From positions 777,501-841,500 of the forward strand of contig JAOTON010001526.1 in NCBI GenBank assembly GCA_034440635.1: DNA of 64,000 bases. The letters run 5' to 3'. This stretch comes from Lepas anatifera. Taxonomy: Eukaryota > Arthropoda > Thecostraca > Lepadidae. The notes under the pieces are model-generated. The model saw nothing but the letters and a program-made list of their open reading frames with translations. It searched no databases and had not been told where the DNA came from. Made by a program: the position numbers and the translations under genes. This document shows, in pieces, positions 10,390 to 20,259 of the stretch (the stretch's first letter is position 1; every line of letters begins with the position of its first letter).

Positions 10390-11853
10390 ATGTCGTGTAA
10401 TTACGCAGAGGGCTTGTCTCCCTATGAAAACAAAGGCAAATGCGGATTGCCGGAAAGGTTTGACGACGCTGATGTTGTGGAAACGAAGGTCGACCAGCTG
10501 GCAAGAATAATCCAGAATGCCGGCCACGTCGTGGTGCACACCGGAGCGGGCGTCAGCACAGCCGCTGGAATTCCAGACTTTCGGGGGCCCAACGGTGTGT
10601 GGACACTAGAAAAGCAGGGTCGAAAACCAGAGATGAACACTTCGTGGGAGGAGGCCAGACCTACAGTAACACACATGGCCCTTGCCGCCATGGAAAAGCA
10701 AGGCTACGTTCAGTACGTTGTCACCCAGAACATCGATGGTCTGCATCTGAAGTCGGGCCTACCCAGGGCGAGACTGTCGGAGCTGCACGGTAACATGTTC
10801 ATCCACCAGTGCGGCTACTGTAAGCGACAGTTCGTGCGAAACAGTTCGGTGGCTACCGTCGGGGAAAAATGTCTGAACCTGCCGTGTCCTGCCAAGAACA
10901 AAACTGGAAGGGGATGCCGCGGCAAGCTGTTCGATACGATTCTGGACTGGGAGGGCTCGCTGCCCGATAAGGACCTGGAGCTGGCTGAAACACACTCCAG
11001 TGTAGCCGACTTGAGTCTGTGTTTAGGAACCACTCTGCAGATAGTTCCCAGCGGAAATCTTCCGACGCTAACGCGGAAGAACGGTGGTAAACTGGTGATT
11101 TGTAACCTGCAACCTACCAAACATGACAGAAAGGCAGACCTTATCATCAACGCGTACGTGGACGACGTGATGGTCCAGCTGGCCAAAAGTCTTGGACTGA
11201 AAATTCCCGACTACGACGGGTCAGATGACCCAACCAAGAAAACTGTTGAGGTGTCTCCTCCCATCGAGTGGACGATTCCAGAGGGGAGCTTGAAAAACAG
11301 AACACTTCAGGCCCGGGTCAAGGAGATGAAGCAAAAGACCAGGGATATGAAGCAACAGAAGAAGAGGCTTTGTGACGCATCCTCAGGCAAGAAACATAAA
11401 CAGCGTAAAACAGAACCCGGGCAAGTTCGCTCACACGAGTCCCCGCCGGACGGTGGTGGTGTTAGTTTTAGAAGAGCCCCCGTCGAAGCCGAGGCGATCG
11501 ATTCGGTTTTAGGCACTACTGATCCTGATTTGAGAGATTGTGAGCAGTTGTCTGATGAAGGTGACCTTGAAAGTGAAGCGCACAGGCCCGGGTTGAACGG
11601 TGTCTGCGCCGGCGATCAGAGCAGTTCCTTGCCACGTGGCACCGTTCCCGATGTCGAGGATGGTAGGCCGAGGTCAGTGAGTGGCAGTCCTGCTGTCGAC
11701 AGCGGCAGTTTTCGGCGAGTGAGCGAGTTCGGCGGCCGTGCCAGTGACGACAGGAACAGTGCGGGACGGGACGAGGCACCAGGTAGCCGCCTCGGCCCGG
11801 CGGTAGAGGCGCCGGCCGCTGGGCAGGTCACTGAGGTGACCGATCGGACATGA
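10390..11853 (+). CDS. SIRT6: SIRT6-type NAD+-dependent protein deacylase
   Basis: Class IV sirtuin, 487 residues from the ATG at 10390, where the conserved N-terminus MSCNYAEGLSPYENKGKCGL begins and A is at -3. The NAD-binding signature HTGAGVSTAAGIPDFRG is at residues 50-66 and TQNIDGLH at 112-119. The catalytic His is residue 133 in ELHGNMF, the same number as in human SIRT6. Zinc-ligand cysteines are at 141, 144, 166 and 176. NLQPTKHDRKADL closes the Rossmann core. SIRT6 proteins are nuclear and use NAD+ to remove acyl groups from histone H3 and to ADP-ribosylate DNA-repair factors. Residues from about 290 on form a long tail: a Lys-rich putative nuclear signal (KQQKKRL, KKHKQRK), then an acidic Ser/Asp/Arg-rich disordered part. 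Human SIRT6 has 355 residues, so this tail is about 130 residues longer. The CDS has no introns. The open frame extends upstream to 10297, but that part lies before the splice acceptor. Confidence 0.95.
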   Translation: MSCNYAEGLSPYENKGKCGLPERFDDADVVETKVDQLARIIQNAGHVVVHTGAGVSTAAGIPDFRGPNGVWTLEKQGRKPEMNTSWEEARPTVTHMALAAMEKQGYVQYVVTQNIDGLHLKSGLPRARLSELHGNMFIHQCGYCKRQFVRNSSVATVGEKCLNLPCPAKNKTGRGCRGKLFDTILDWEGSLPDKDLELAETHSSVADLSLCLGTTLQIVPSGNLPTLTRKNGGKLVICNLQPTKHDRKADLIINAYVDDVMVQLAKSLGLKIPDYDGSDDPTKKTVEVSPPIEWTIPEGSLKNRTLQARVKEMKQKTRDMKQQKKRLCDASSGKKHKQRKTEPGQVRSHESPPDGGGVSFRRAPVEAEAIDSVLGTTDPDLRDCEQLSDEGDLESEAHRPGLNGVCAGDQSSSLPRGTVPDVEDGRPRSVSGSPAVDSGSFRRVSEFGGRASDDRNSAGRDEAPGSRLGPAVEAPAAGQVTEVTDRT

Positions 11854-13847
11854 GAGAGTACGCCAATCCCGTCTGTGCTGCATTTTTCGTGACCCCGATT
11901 TGTGAGTCATTTATTGTATTGTTGATTCACTATCCAGTGAGTACCTCACTGAACTCTTAAAACCAGCCTTAGCCATTGTTTGTAGCGAACCAGAGACAGT
12001 TTGTGGTTTTTATGCCTAAATTTAATAGGGTTTCTAGCTTCATTAGGGTTTTGATGAAGCTTTTTAAAACCACTTTTCTGAATGTTTTTATCTGCCAAAC
12101 GAGGCATGGTCACGTGTCGGCTTTTAGTATTTCTCGCAGCTCCCTCCCTTTTCAGCCCTCTTCCCTTCGTCTGATTATGTACGGGTGCCAGAGTTGCAGA
12201 AATAGCCGCCTTGCATCTGCGACGAGGATGTATGGCGTTCGTTTGCAACCGTCTGGTGGCTTAATAGTTTCATTCGTTACTGGCGACGGATGGAATCGTC
12301 TAAACTTTCAATCTCAGAATACTCGCGACAAGACATATGGAGCTATACTATTTATAATTCTGGCTCCGCTGATCCTTATATTGTACAGCTGGCTTCATTA
12401 GGGTCCCTGTGGCTGCATCAACTCAGTCTTATTAGTGTCCATATGATTGTTCAACTGTGGACTGAATTGTCCCTGCCGAAGATGTGCTGTGGAATCGGAT
12501 ACTTCTCTTTGAAGCTGACGGTGCTGTTTTGTCTAGTGTTTTTATTCTTACCACCGTGAATAGTCTCCACTTATAAGAAAGACGTGGTTGGGGCTGTTTG
12601 ATTGCAAGAATCGGCCCGTTCCACTACGCGTTGTGAATAAGCCAATGATATTTAGCTCCTTGGGTGAACTTGATGTGAAATTTGATTCCCCTTGTATATA
12701 TTTTTTTCTTCAAGTATCTAGAACAATTTTTCGAACTCTTCGGTGGATTTGTACTCGTTACAAGCGCAAACACCGAGCTTTGGATGAGATCGAAGCCATA
12801 TCAACATCACAAATGAAGTGTAGATTCTATATGTCCGCTGACTGAAATATTTTTCCATCATTTTCTGTGACACCGAGCGCGCTGCAGGACACAGACCGCG
12901 ACCTGCACCCAGCGAACATTGACCGACGCGGACAATTGGTGGCCCTTCACTCACCCAATCGTCAAACGTGGACAAGAACTTGGAGACAAGAAATAAAGCT
13001 CGGCAAACCTTCTATACCGTGGGTGGGAATGCGCTGGCGTGGGGGAAGAGTATTCGACTTCCGCGCCGCTGCCCCGGGTTCAGCTCCACGGGCGTTTATT
13101 CTCTTGAAGCATTTTCGATCCCCATGGTATCCTCCAAATAGGGTGAGAGTTGGTGACACCATATGACCCCAGCAGTCGATGTGCCTTAAACCCCCAACAA
13201 ATTATGTTCCTGAGTGTTTTGAGAAAATTTGACGACTTTTACCAAGCGCACCCCCCTCTCCACTTCGGGGAATTCATCGTCTATCTGCACATACTAGCTA
13301 CAGCCTTTTAATTTTATTGCGCGTTCTTTTGAAATCTGGTCGCAAAGTGAAACGATAGCCTTTCAATTAAACTTGTAAGGTGTTTGAAAAAGTGAGCCTG
13401 AAGGTTTTTTGATAGTCGTATGTGCCTATGTTTGCCGTTTATGTATGCATGTGTGAAATAATTGTGAAAACAACGCAGGTCGATTCTTGCGGTGCGGGTA
13501 CCGAATCCTAGACAATGTAGTTTGGTTAAGGTTCCATTGGCAGTCCCATTCTGATACCACCAGTTGTGGATTGTGTCCAGAGTATGGCTGGAAAATTTCA
13601 GAGTTTTTTTATTTTTATTTTCAAATAGAAATGGCACTTGTGCAAAATGGCTGGATTGTCCATCAATCTGGCGTGTAAATTTGTCGTGGTCGATCTGTCG
13701 CTTGACTGAATGTTCATGGTTCATCATATTACTTAACGGTGGGATGATAATAATTCAGGGTGATAATTACTTGTTCTTCCAAACAGTTATCTGAGATTTT
13801 GTATGTGCGTTCTGATGGCCAGTATCTGCTATTTTACTTTTGGTAAA
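11854..13847 (+). other. SIRT6 3' flank and probable 3'UTR
   Basis: No conserved ORF. A polyadenylation signal AATAAA lies at 12992-12997 and is the best candidate 3' end, giving a 3'UTR of about 1.15 kb. Beyond about 13020 the sequence is unassigned up to the transposon fragment at 13848. Confidence 0.4.
12992..12997 (+). terminator. Candidate polyadenylation signal for SIRT6
   Basis: An AATAAA hexamer about 1.14 kb after the SIRT6 stop codon on the same strand. Choosing it over weaker variants is an inference. Confidence 0.35.
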
Positions 13848-14240
13848 CAGTGGCGTAGCCAAGGTCCCTAAACTTGTATGGATACATTCAGCGTCTTGCG
13901 TACCCAGCCAAAGGTTTTGGAGGGGACCACATGTGTGGGGGCTACCCGACCTCCCCCTGTCTACATTTCTACATGGATTTTAGTTACTTTATTTTGGATA
14001 TACCTATATATTTTATTTGCATCTTTGATATTTATTTTGTACCATAAATTGTTAAAGACGTAATCTACGGAGTCATTTTGTTCACTGATTTAGTAGGAAA
14101 TAGTTGCTCTGCTATTGTCTTACTTGTTGTTCTACTGTATATAGAAATATCATTTTTGTGAAATACTACCGCTGATCTTTATTCACATAGCATAAATCCT
14201 GATAGTACACATCCAAATCCAGAAGCTGGGCTGTGGTTGC
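13848..14240 (+). mobile_element. hAT-like MITE fragment, same family as 23305-23981
   Basis: Starts CAGTGGCGTAGCCAAGG and aligns by eye with the first ~390 bp of the element at 23305. Shared stretches include TCTACATGGATTT-like, TTTATTCACATAGCA and AAATTGTTAAAG. The right half is missing. The CAG...CGTAGCC start is typical of hAT-type MITEs. Confidence 0.6.
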
Positions 14241-14739
14241 AACCTGATCTTGATCGCTCGCTTGCAGTCATGGCCCGTTAAATGGGGCCTCATCCTAAAT
14301 TTATATTTTGTAGTTTGTATTTATTCAGTATATATGAGCAACAGGATTATCCCACTTACAGCTCAAGTCCATTCATAAAACAATGCATGAATATTTGCAA
14401 GGGATGATGAACACATAGTCACATATACAGGTACAGGTACAACTGCAGATGCATTAAATTAAAATAAACATGCAAATATTAAACGAAAAACATGATGCTA
14501 TACAACAATAAAATCCTAAAACCCAAAGAGCTCACTAAATCGAATGATCCATAAGATATCTGATGACGGAGGATCTAAACGATGAGAAAGTAGAGATAAA
14601 AGGGTCGATGGAAGGATACGTGCTGACGTGATGATTAGGTAAAAGCACGAACTGCTCGGATGAACAATCCATTTCTCACGCTTTCTACTCTCCCAAAAGG
14701 AATGTGAAAGCAGCTGGTTTTGTGCCTCCCTGGTCCGAC
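14241..14739. other. Unassigned spacer
   Basis: AT-rich with no recognisable gene. A short tandem GTACAGGTACAG occurs near 14430. Part may be the 5' side of the degenerate retrotransposon that follows. Confidence 0.35.
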
Positions 14740-15405
14740 GCTGAGGCACGTGCAACGGTATCCATCGAAATGTCACTGGTTCACGATGACCCTGAGGCGC
14801 GCTCTTGTCAGGACACAGTATCGGATCGGGACCACTTAAAGGAATTCGGCGGATGAAATTCGTGACTTGGGCGTAATTCTGGGCAGTAACTCGTCTTTCT
14901 CGGCCCATATTTCAAACATTGAGTTTAGAGAACAGGGCACTTGCTCTTCTGATAAGTACATACATTCCTAAGTGCCTCAAAAACGACTAAATTTGATACA
15001 AAAACCACACTTCGTCATACTGTGCTAACGTTAGATCACATATTGTGTACTGTAGTGTGATCTGATCAGATGCGGCCAAATCCCACCCTGTAGGAGGTGA
15101 CCGAGTGCAGCGCAAGTTTCTCGTGTGGCTAATTTATCACAAATGATCGTGCAACTTATTGTCATATGATGCCCTCTTGCTAGATTTTGGCGTTAAATCT
15201 CCGTCATTTCGAATAATTCAATACGATGTGCCCTGTCTTAAAAGTAAATGTTCTGCGAGAATTGACTCAGAAAATATGCTCGGTTACTTTCCTCTTCACG
15301 TGCTGTCTCGACAAACTCGCACACATTTACAGCATTCGCGGAGCGTCTCGCTTGCGTGAATGCTGTAAACCACGAGTTTCCGTGTCGGATTTCTAGACCA
15401 ATGAA
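14740..15405 (+). pseudogene. Degenerate Jockey-like non-LTR reverse transcriptase, C-terminal part
   Basis: Pieces of a reverse transcriptase tail can be read in shifting plus-strand frames. IRDLGVILGSNSSFSAHI starts at 14858, where Jockey-type RTs carry a IRDLGVxLDxxLxFxxHI block. RVQRKFLVWLIYHK follows near 15099, in the expected VQRKFL position. A clean 66-codon stretch at 15159-15359 matches the usual end (SYDALLLDFGVKS, then R-Q-T-R and A-x-VNAV motifs). Several frameshifts and stops show it is dead. The 5' part is missing or unrecognisable. The clade assignment rests on these motifs only. Confidence 0.65.
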
Positions 15406-15473
15406 TACATTTTAAGATCGGTCCGGGTCCGACATTTTTTGGTCGCACAACACTTTCAAAACCCATGTATTAA

Positions 15474-15860
15474 CACCCGCATTGGAGAGGGGTCTGGCAC
15501 TAACGCTCACTGGAGAGGGGTCTGGTGGCCCCCCTAAGATCTCGGAAACTAAGAAGCGTAAACAATACCGTTTGGAGGTTGGGTAGGGGCTATAGTGATC
15601 TACATCATGGTCGATTTTCATTGACCTAGATCAATATTTTCAAGGTCAAATGAGGTCATAAAGGTCAAATATTGGCCATGCTGGGGACCTATTGGCAAAT
15701 GCCGTTATTATGCGGGGAAAATGCGGGAATAAGCTAACGGCGAACCAGGGTCATGGAGGGAAGGTCGCAAAAAAGCTTCCCTACAATTTTGGGCTGTAAG
15801 TCATTCAAGATCATTGACCTATGAGGTCACAATATGGTACACTTCCGATATTGTACACTT
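15474..15860 (+). mobile_element. TTAA element subfamily C, left part only
   Basis: TTAA (15470-15473) precedes CACCCGCATTGGAGAGGGG, with an internal imperfect duplication of the CACTGGAGAGGGGTCTGG motif. It aligns by eye with the left ~390 bp of 35092-35917, including the AAGGTCAAATGAGGTCAT stretch. The right end was not found. The copy stops before the TA microsatellite at about 15908. Confidence 0.6.
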
Positions 15861-15907
15861 TGGCTAACGCTATAGCCACTGTTTGGCTGTTTCATCCTTG
15901 TTCACCC

Positions 15908-15908
15908 T

Positions 15909-16005
<97 letters not shown>

Positions 16006-16012
16006 TCTCTCT
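15908..16012. repeat. (TA)n followed by (CT)n microsatellite
   Basis: About 30 TA units, then about 20 CT units with one CCC interruption. Tyr-Ile and Leu-Ser repeat ORFs crossing it are artefacts of the repeat. Confidence 0.95.
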
Positions 16013-16477
16013 CGTGTGACTTCTGAGGAAAAGCAATGCGTTTTATCATACGGACAGGGCGTTCTTGTTGGTGGGTCACTTGTTTTGTTTTGTTTTTCTG
16101 CTCTGATTGTGTTCCTTGCTAGATCCGATTTTTTAAACCCGATGGGAATAAATGGAGGGCCCGTTATTGCTGTCTGTATAAGGCCCTTTTTCGAGAGAGT
16201 TCGGTCATTGATCTTAAGAATACACGCATACCAATGTATTTCTAGCAAGTTGTTCTATCTTTTTGGAGGTTCAGGGGAAAATTGATATTAGCATGAACAC
16301 CCACCTCCAGTGGGCTTCTGATCCACCTTCGGCCTAGGGGGGGAAGTGAAGGGTTCGAACACTGCCTTCGATCTTTGGCTCCTATGCAAGATAACGAAAA
16401 AACGTGAACGATAGGAGATGACCCGTAAGAAATGATAGACGAAGCTTTGTGGTTTACGTTTTGTTGACTCAGGTTAA

Positions 16478-16929
16478 AGGGAATGTGGCACCTTCATAAC
16501 GTGATTTTAACTGAGATAGCGAAGTTGTAAAGCAAGTCCGAAAACCCGGCACTCCATATATCATTTGTCTTGGAACTCGAGATATCCGTACAAAAAAAGT
16601 TAAAACCTACCTGCAATGTACCCCTCATGTACCCTTAGCAGCAGGCCACAGTTGTCATGCCTGTTGGTGTGACTACATATGCTGACGTTACGGTGAGCAT
16701 CAGCTAATCGAAGCCCTTGAAGCGTTTCGAGTATGGAAGTGGTTGCCAGATCATGACATCATCCACAGGCAGATATTTGTTTCTCTCCTTAGAGGACTAT
16801 TTTTAAAAATCAAAATATTGAGCGCATTGTACATTTTTTAGAGAAATCATGAGTGGTTTCATTATTTTCGGCTAAAAGTACGCCTAATTACACTAAATTT
16901 CAGGATTCGACCAATGTGCCATATTCCCT
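16478..16929. mobile_element. 452-bp TTAA MITE with AGGGAATGTGGCACC inverted repeats
   Basis: TTAA (16474-16477), AGGGAATGTGGCACCTT at the left, the inverse (TGCCATATTCCCT) at the right, then TTAA (16930-16933). It aligns along its length, in inverse orientation, with 53181-53620. Removing it together with one TTAA restores similarity of the host to 48261-49465 (TTAGGTTAATCTC versus CAGGTTAAATTAG), which confirms the insertion. Confidence 0.85.
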
Positions 16930-17635
16930 TTAAATTAGAAGTCAAGACAGGCTAAAGAAGGTGACAGGTAAGGACCAGGTTATTTAGCTTTCCCTTATGA
17001 CAGGGTTGAGTTAGAGTCAATGCTTTGGCGTCGTTAGCTTTCTCCCATTACGGCGAATCGAAGAATGTTTGAATGACCATATCAGTTCAACATTTAAAAT
17101 GACTTGGCTCAAGTTTTGATCACCAGGTCAGGTCACTTTCTGACCTGATTTTTTGATTATGCACATCAATCGGCTGGCACTAACAATACGAACACAATAT
17201 CAACTTAAAAGCTGTGTCATCAATGTTTTTGGTAACCCGGGCCAATACTCTCTGTAATTTGGAAGTGTGCCCGTTGGGGAGTGACCATAATAATATAAAA
17301 ATAAATAAACCCGAATCTGGAAACCTGCTTAAGTGCTGCCGTCCCACGGAAGAGCAGCGTAAGCCTTTTTCAATTTTGAGATCTTGATATCATTCGATGC
17401 AGAAAGACCAGCTGATTCTACTGATGGCATGATTTGGCAAAATTCTCTAAAAAAGTTGGGTTATATCGCTTTTTTCACATCAGTCCCACGTTTCCACTAA
17501 TGTAAGGCGAAACGGTAGAACCGCTCTCCTGAAAACATACCAAATTTGAAATGTGGCATACGCTTAGGAGAAATTATATCCATATTATCTACAGAAGCAG
17601 GGAAACATTTCGGCCATTTTCCTATTTCATAAATG

Positions 17636-17838
17636 CTGTCCATGGTGTTAACGGCTGCCCCGCTCAGGTCACCCGTTTACCAGTCAGTTGCCAGCCAACC
17701 TACGTCGGGTAAATATTAAGCGTCGGAGTGTCTCTGCGGGACCGATCCCACGCATGCAATTGCACAAGCACTGTCACTGCACGTGCCCGAGCAGCGGGTT
17801 GGAGCCCAACGCTCCAGCAACTGAGCTACTGGGCGGCA
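17636..17838 (-). mobile_element. tRNA-derived SINE, family 1, minus-strand copy
   Basis: On the minus strand it begins GCCGCCCAGTAGCTCAGTTG, then GCTGGAGCGTTGGGCTCC (A box), with a B box GGGATCGGTCC. The body CCCGACGTAGGTTGGCTGGC and the CGGGGCAGCCGTT tail match the plus-strand copy at 34011-34205. It is inserted in the subfamily B element. It is not a functional tRNA, because the anticodon arm region is disrupted. Confidence 0.75.
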
Positions 17839-18320
17839 TTTCCCCGTGTATTCCCCAACGGATCAATCATAGCCCGTACATGACTGTAGATCATCGATAT
17901 AAAAAAATCCGTTGCTGCATCTTTTATTCGTTTCGTTTATTACGTAACAGGAATCTGAGATCTATAGATTTGACCTACTCTTGCTGGTGCTACTTGACGT
18001 TTTTAGGGGTAAGGTCACTTAGTCTTACCAGTGACCTGGTGACCTGACCTGAGATATTTCAGGCTCGTAAGGTTTTATTAGTCACACGAATAATCGAGCG
18101 TAAGGTGTGCTTAGGTCAACGATGCTCTGCGCCGCCGTTGTTTTGTTTTTATCATAAAACCCGGGGGGAGGAGGTCGCTGTGTTCAAACTCCCCATCCTC
18201 TGGGGTGAGGAAGAAGCGGTAAGTTATTGGACGGTCTGTTGCAAATAGGGCATCTTGCTTTGATAAAATGGGAATTAAAAGCTAAAGGTCCTAAAAAGCT
18301 TTATCTTTCCGGCTGGTGAC

Positions 18321-18595
18321 CAGGGGCATAGCCAGGATTTCGCTCAGGGGGGCGGCGCCCCGAAAAGGGCCCCTGCGGCAGCGCCAAAAGGGCCCTGATG
18401 GGTAAAAAGGGCCCTGATTGTTAGAGAATAGAGTACTGAAGAGGGCTTAAGAGGGCCCTGTCTGGTAGGAAATTTCAAATTTGGCCACAGACCATAGTGC
18501 GGGTGAGCCGCGCTTCGCGCGACCCGTGTTCCCGGGGGGCCCTCAGGGTGGGGAGGGGGGCGGCTGTCCCTGGCGCCCCCTTGGCTACGCCCCTG
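18321..18595 (-). mobile_element. hAT-type MITE with 8-bp target duplication, copy 1
   Basis: CTGGTGAC is duplicated exactly at 18313-18320 and 18596-18603. The element begins CAGGGGCATAGCCAGG and ends CTTGGCTACGCCCCTG. It is inverted relative to the copy at 31875-32152. The interior has repeated AAGGGCCCTG blocks. The 275-bp length, CAGGG ends and 8-bp duplication are diagnostic of hAT. Confidence 0.9.
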
Positions 18596-18798
18596 CTGGT
18601 GACAGACCATGACCGAAATGTGTCCACCTTTTACCTGATCCGTTTAACTTTTCCCATTTTGCTTAAATCGTGGTGTTTTATTTCTGGGTGTTTTAGTAGC
18701 CTCCGTTTGTATTGCATTATTGGCCTCAGGACTGATCATCGCATTGAGCCGATATAGCCATTAGTTCAGCTTTTTGTCGCATGTGTTTCATGCAAAAT

Positions 18799-18912
<114 letters not shown>

Positions 18913-19084
18913 CGAGGAAGTAGGCAAAATATTTTCTCTAATGTATGTTTTGTTACAAGATATGACATATCTTGTTTCTTCGAGCTTCTTCTTCGTTTTC
19001 TCCAAGGCTCGCAGAGTGCATTTTGGTGAATCTGATAGTTGATTTATTAACTGGCCGAATGTTGGCATGTTTTAAGTATACATT

Positions 19085-19130
19085 TAGTGTTGCGACGCGT
19101 TTCAGAAGCGACATCTTCTATTATCAAGCA
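19085..19130 (-). ncRNA. Possible decayed hammerhead-like motif of a Penelope-like element
   Basis: On the minus strand, 127 bp after the endonuclease stop codon, the order is CTTGATAA, a small hairpin (AGAAG ... CTTCT), then GAAACGCGTCGC. Penelope-like elements often carry hammerhead ribozymes outside the ORF with a CTGATGA, stem, GAAAC layout. The CTGATGA core is not intact here, so activity is not expected. The similarity is suggestive only. Confidence 0.25.
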
Positions 19131-19256
19131 GTTAAAACACTTATAAAAACACTCCTAACATATTTGAAATCTATCTAAAATACTTTGGAAGGTCAATTAT
19201 TTTTTCATTCGATTATTACCACGGAATAGTGAGACAGGCTCTTCTTCTATGCAGCG

Positions 19257-19747
19257 CTAGAAGAAAAGCCGCAATGTAATGGTCGGGTCGCTCTGTTTGT
19301 TTATCTCTGGTTGCATGCTTCTTATCATTATTGCTTCATGAATGAAGAGTTTTGTCCGGTTTCGTTCCTGTTTCAGGACAGTGGTGTTCTCAGTTTGGTC
19401 TTTTCGGGTGATGTCGTAACGATGTTCTAATTTCATGGGTGTTTTGGGAGCTCCTTCTGCAAGATGTATGCTGAGGCGTCTGGACAACGTCGTTGTTGTG
19501 GCACCAATGTAGCTACACTTACGAAGCTTACAATCTTCGTGTGGGCATGAGAACTGGTAGACTACATTGGTGCTTTTCAAATGGTCACGTTTGGAGTTAA
19601 GATTATTTTTCATAATCAAGTTGTGCACTTTATGTTGTTGTAATATATGATCAGGTTGAGTCAATCTCCTTTGTTTTTTTTTGGTTGGACCTTATCATGC
19701 ACGATCTTCTGCAGTACTCTTTCATCAGTTTTGTATGATGGGCTCAT
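19257..19747 (-). pseudogene. Penelope-like retroelement GIY-YIG endonuclease, 3' fragment
   Basis: The minus-strand frame ending at 19257 encodes about 135 residues with the Penelope endonuclease layout. VVYQFSC is followed by a Cys/His cluster (CPHEDCKLRKC), then SYIGATTTTLSRRLSIHL (the YIG half with its Arg and His) and the conserved downstream Glu in LFIHEAIMIRSMQPEINKQ. The GIY-YIG nuclease nicks target DNA for integration. The upstream coding sequence (MSPSYKTDERVLQKIVHDK, from 19747) is in another frame, and the shift falls at a run of nine T at 19674-19682. No reverse transcriptase is visible upstream, so the copy is 5'-truncated and dead. About 300 bp downstream to 18950 is probably its 3' untranslated part. 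Confidence 0.8.
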
Positions 19748-19760
19748 TTAGTTTTGATAG

Positions 19761-20100
19761 TATAGAATTATCCTTTCTTCTCCGGTCTCTTGCTTTTCTT
19801 CTTCTTTCTTTTGCTTAGTCACATGGGTGGCCATTTGTTTGTTAACTTCTTGGTCGACAATTTTGTTAGTCATTCTGTATGTATATCTGTATGTATGTAT
19901 ATAGAAAAAACCCAAAAGCCTTACATCAAAATATTTCATTTCATTCTTCTTCTTCATAAAAAAACTCACACGGCGAATAAACTTCGTGGTCAATAGTCAT
20001 AATCATAGGCATAGTCATAGTCACGATAAAGCGTGATCATTTAAAAGTAAAAAGTGCGCGTGAGCCCTGGAACAAATGATAAATCGGCTTAAAGCCCACC
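19761..20100. other. Unassigned spacer
   Basis: AT-rich with no gene seen. A purine/pyrimidine-biased TTCTTCTTTC stretch is near 19795. It may include further decayed Penelope-like sequence. Confidence 0.3.
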
Positions 20101-20104
20101 CGAG

Positions 20105-20119
20105 TCAGAGAAGGCCAAA

Positions 20120-20182
<63 letters not shown>

Positions 20183-20200
20183 TTCGGCCTTCTCTGCCCA
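20105..20200. repeat. (TA)n microsatellite between inverted arms (palindrome)
   Basis: AGAGAAGGCCAAAGT at the left and ACTTCGGCCTTCTCT at the right are inverted with one mismatch and enclose about 30 TA units. The whole block could fold into one long hairpin or cruciform. Confidence 0.85.
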
Positions 20201-20259
20201 TTCGAATGAGAGACGCATCGCTTTGCATACATCCTAGGTGATCAATTTGACAACTAGTG

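Larger units (their letters stand above)
16303..18205 (+). mobile_element. TTAA element subfamily B, copy 2, carrying nested insertions
   Basis: The left part (CACCTCCAGTGGGCTTCTGATCC) and the right part (TCAAACTCCCCATCCTCTGGGG) match the ends of the copies at 38121-39272 and 48261-49465. The interior has AGGTCA-type hexamers and the CTGGTGACCTGACCT block near 18031. It is interrupted at a TTAA by the 452-bp element 16478-16929 and further right by a minus-strand SINE (about 17636-17838). Terminal TTAA sites have decayed, so both boundaries are approximate. Confidence 0.55.

Noticed and set aside
15821..16285. 154-codon plus-strand ORF and antisense ORFs with Tyr-Ile and Leu-Ser repeats
   Set aside because: They are translations of TA and CT microsatellites. 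The non-repeat parts have no family resemblance.
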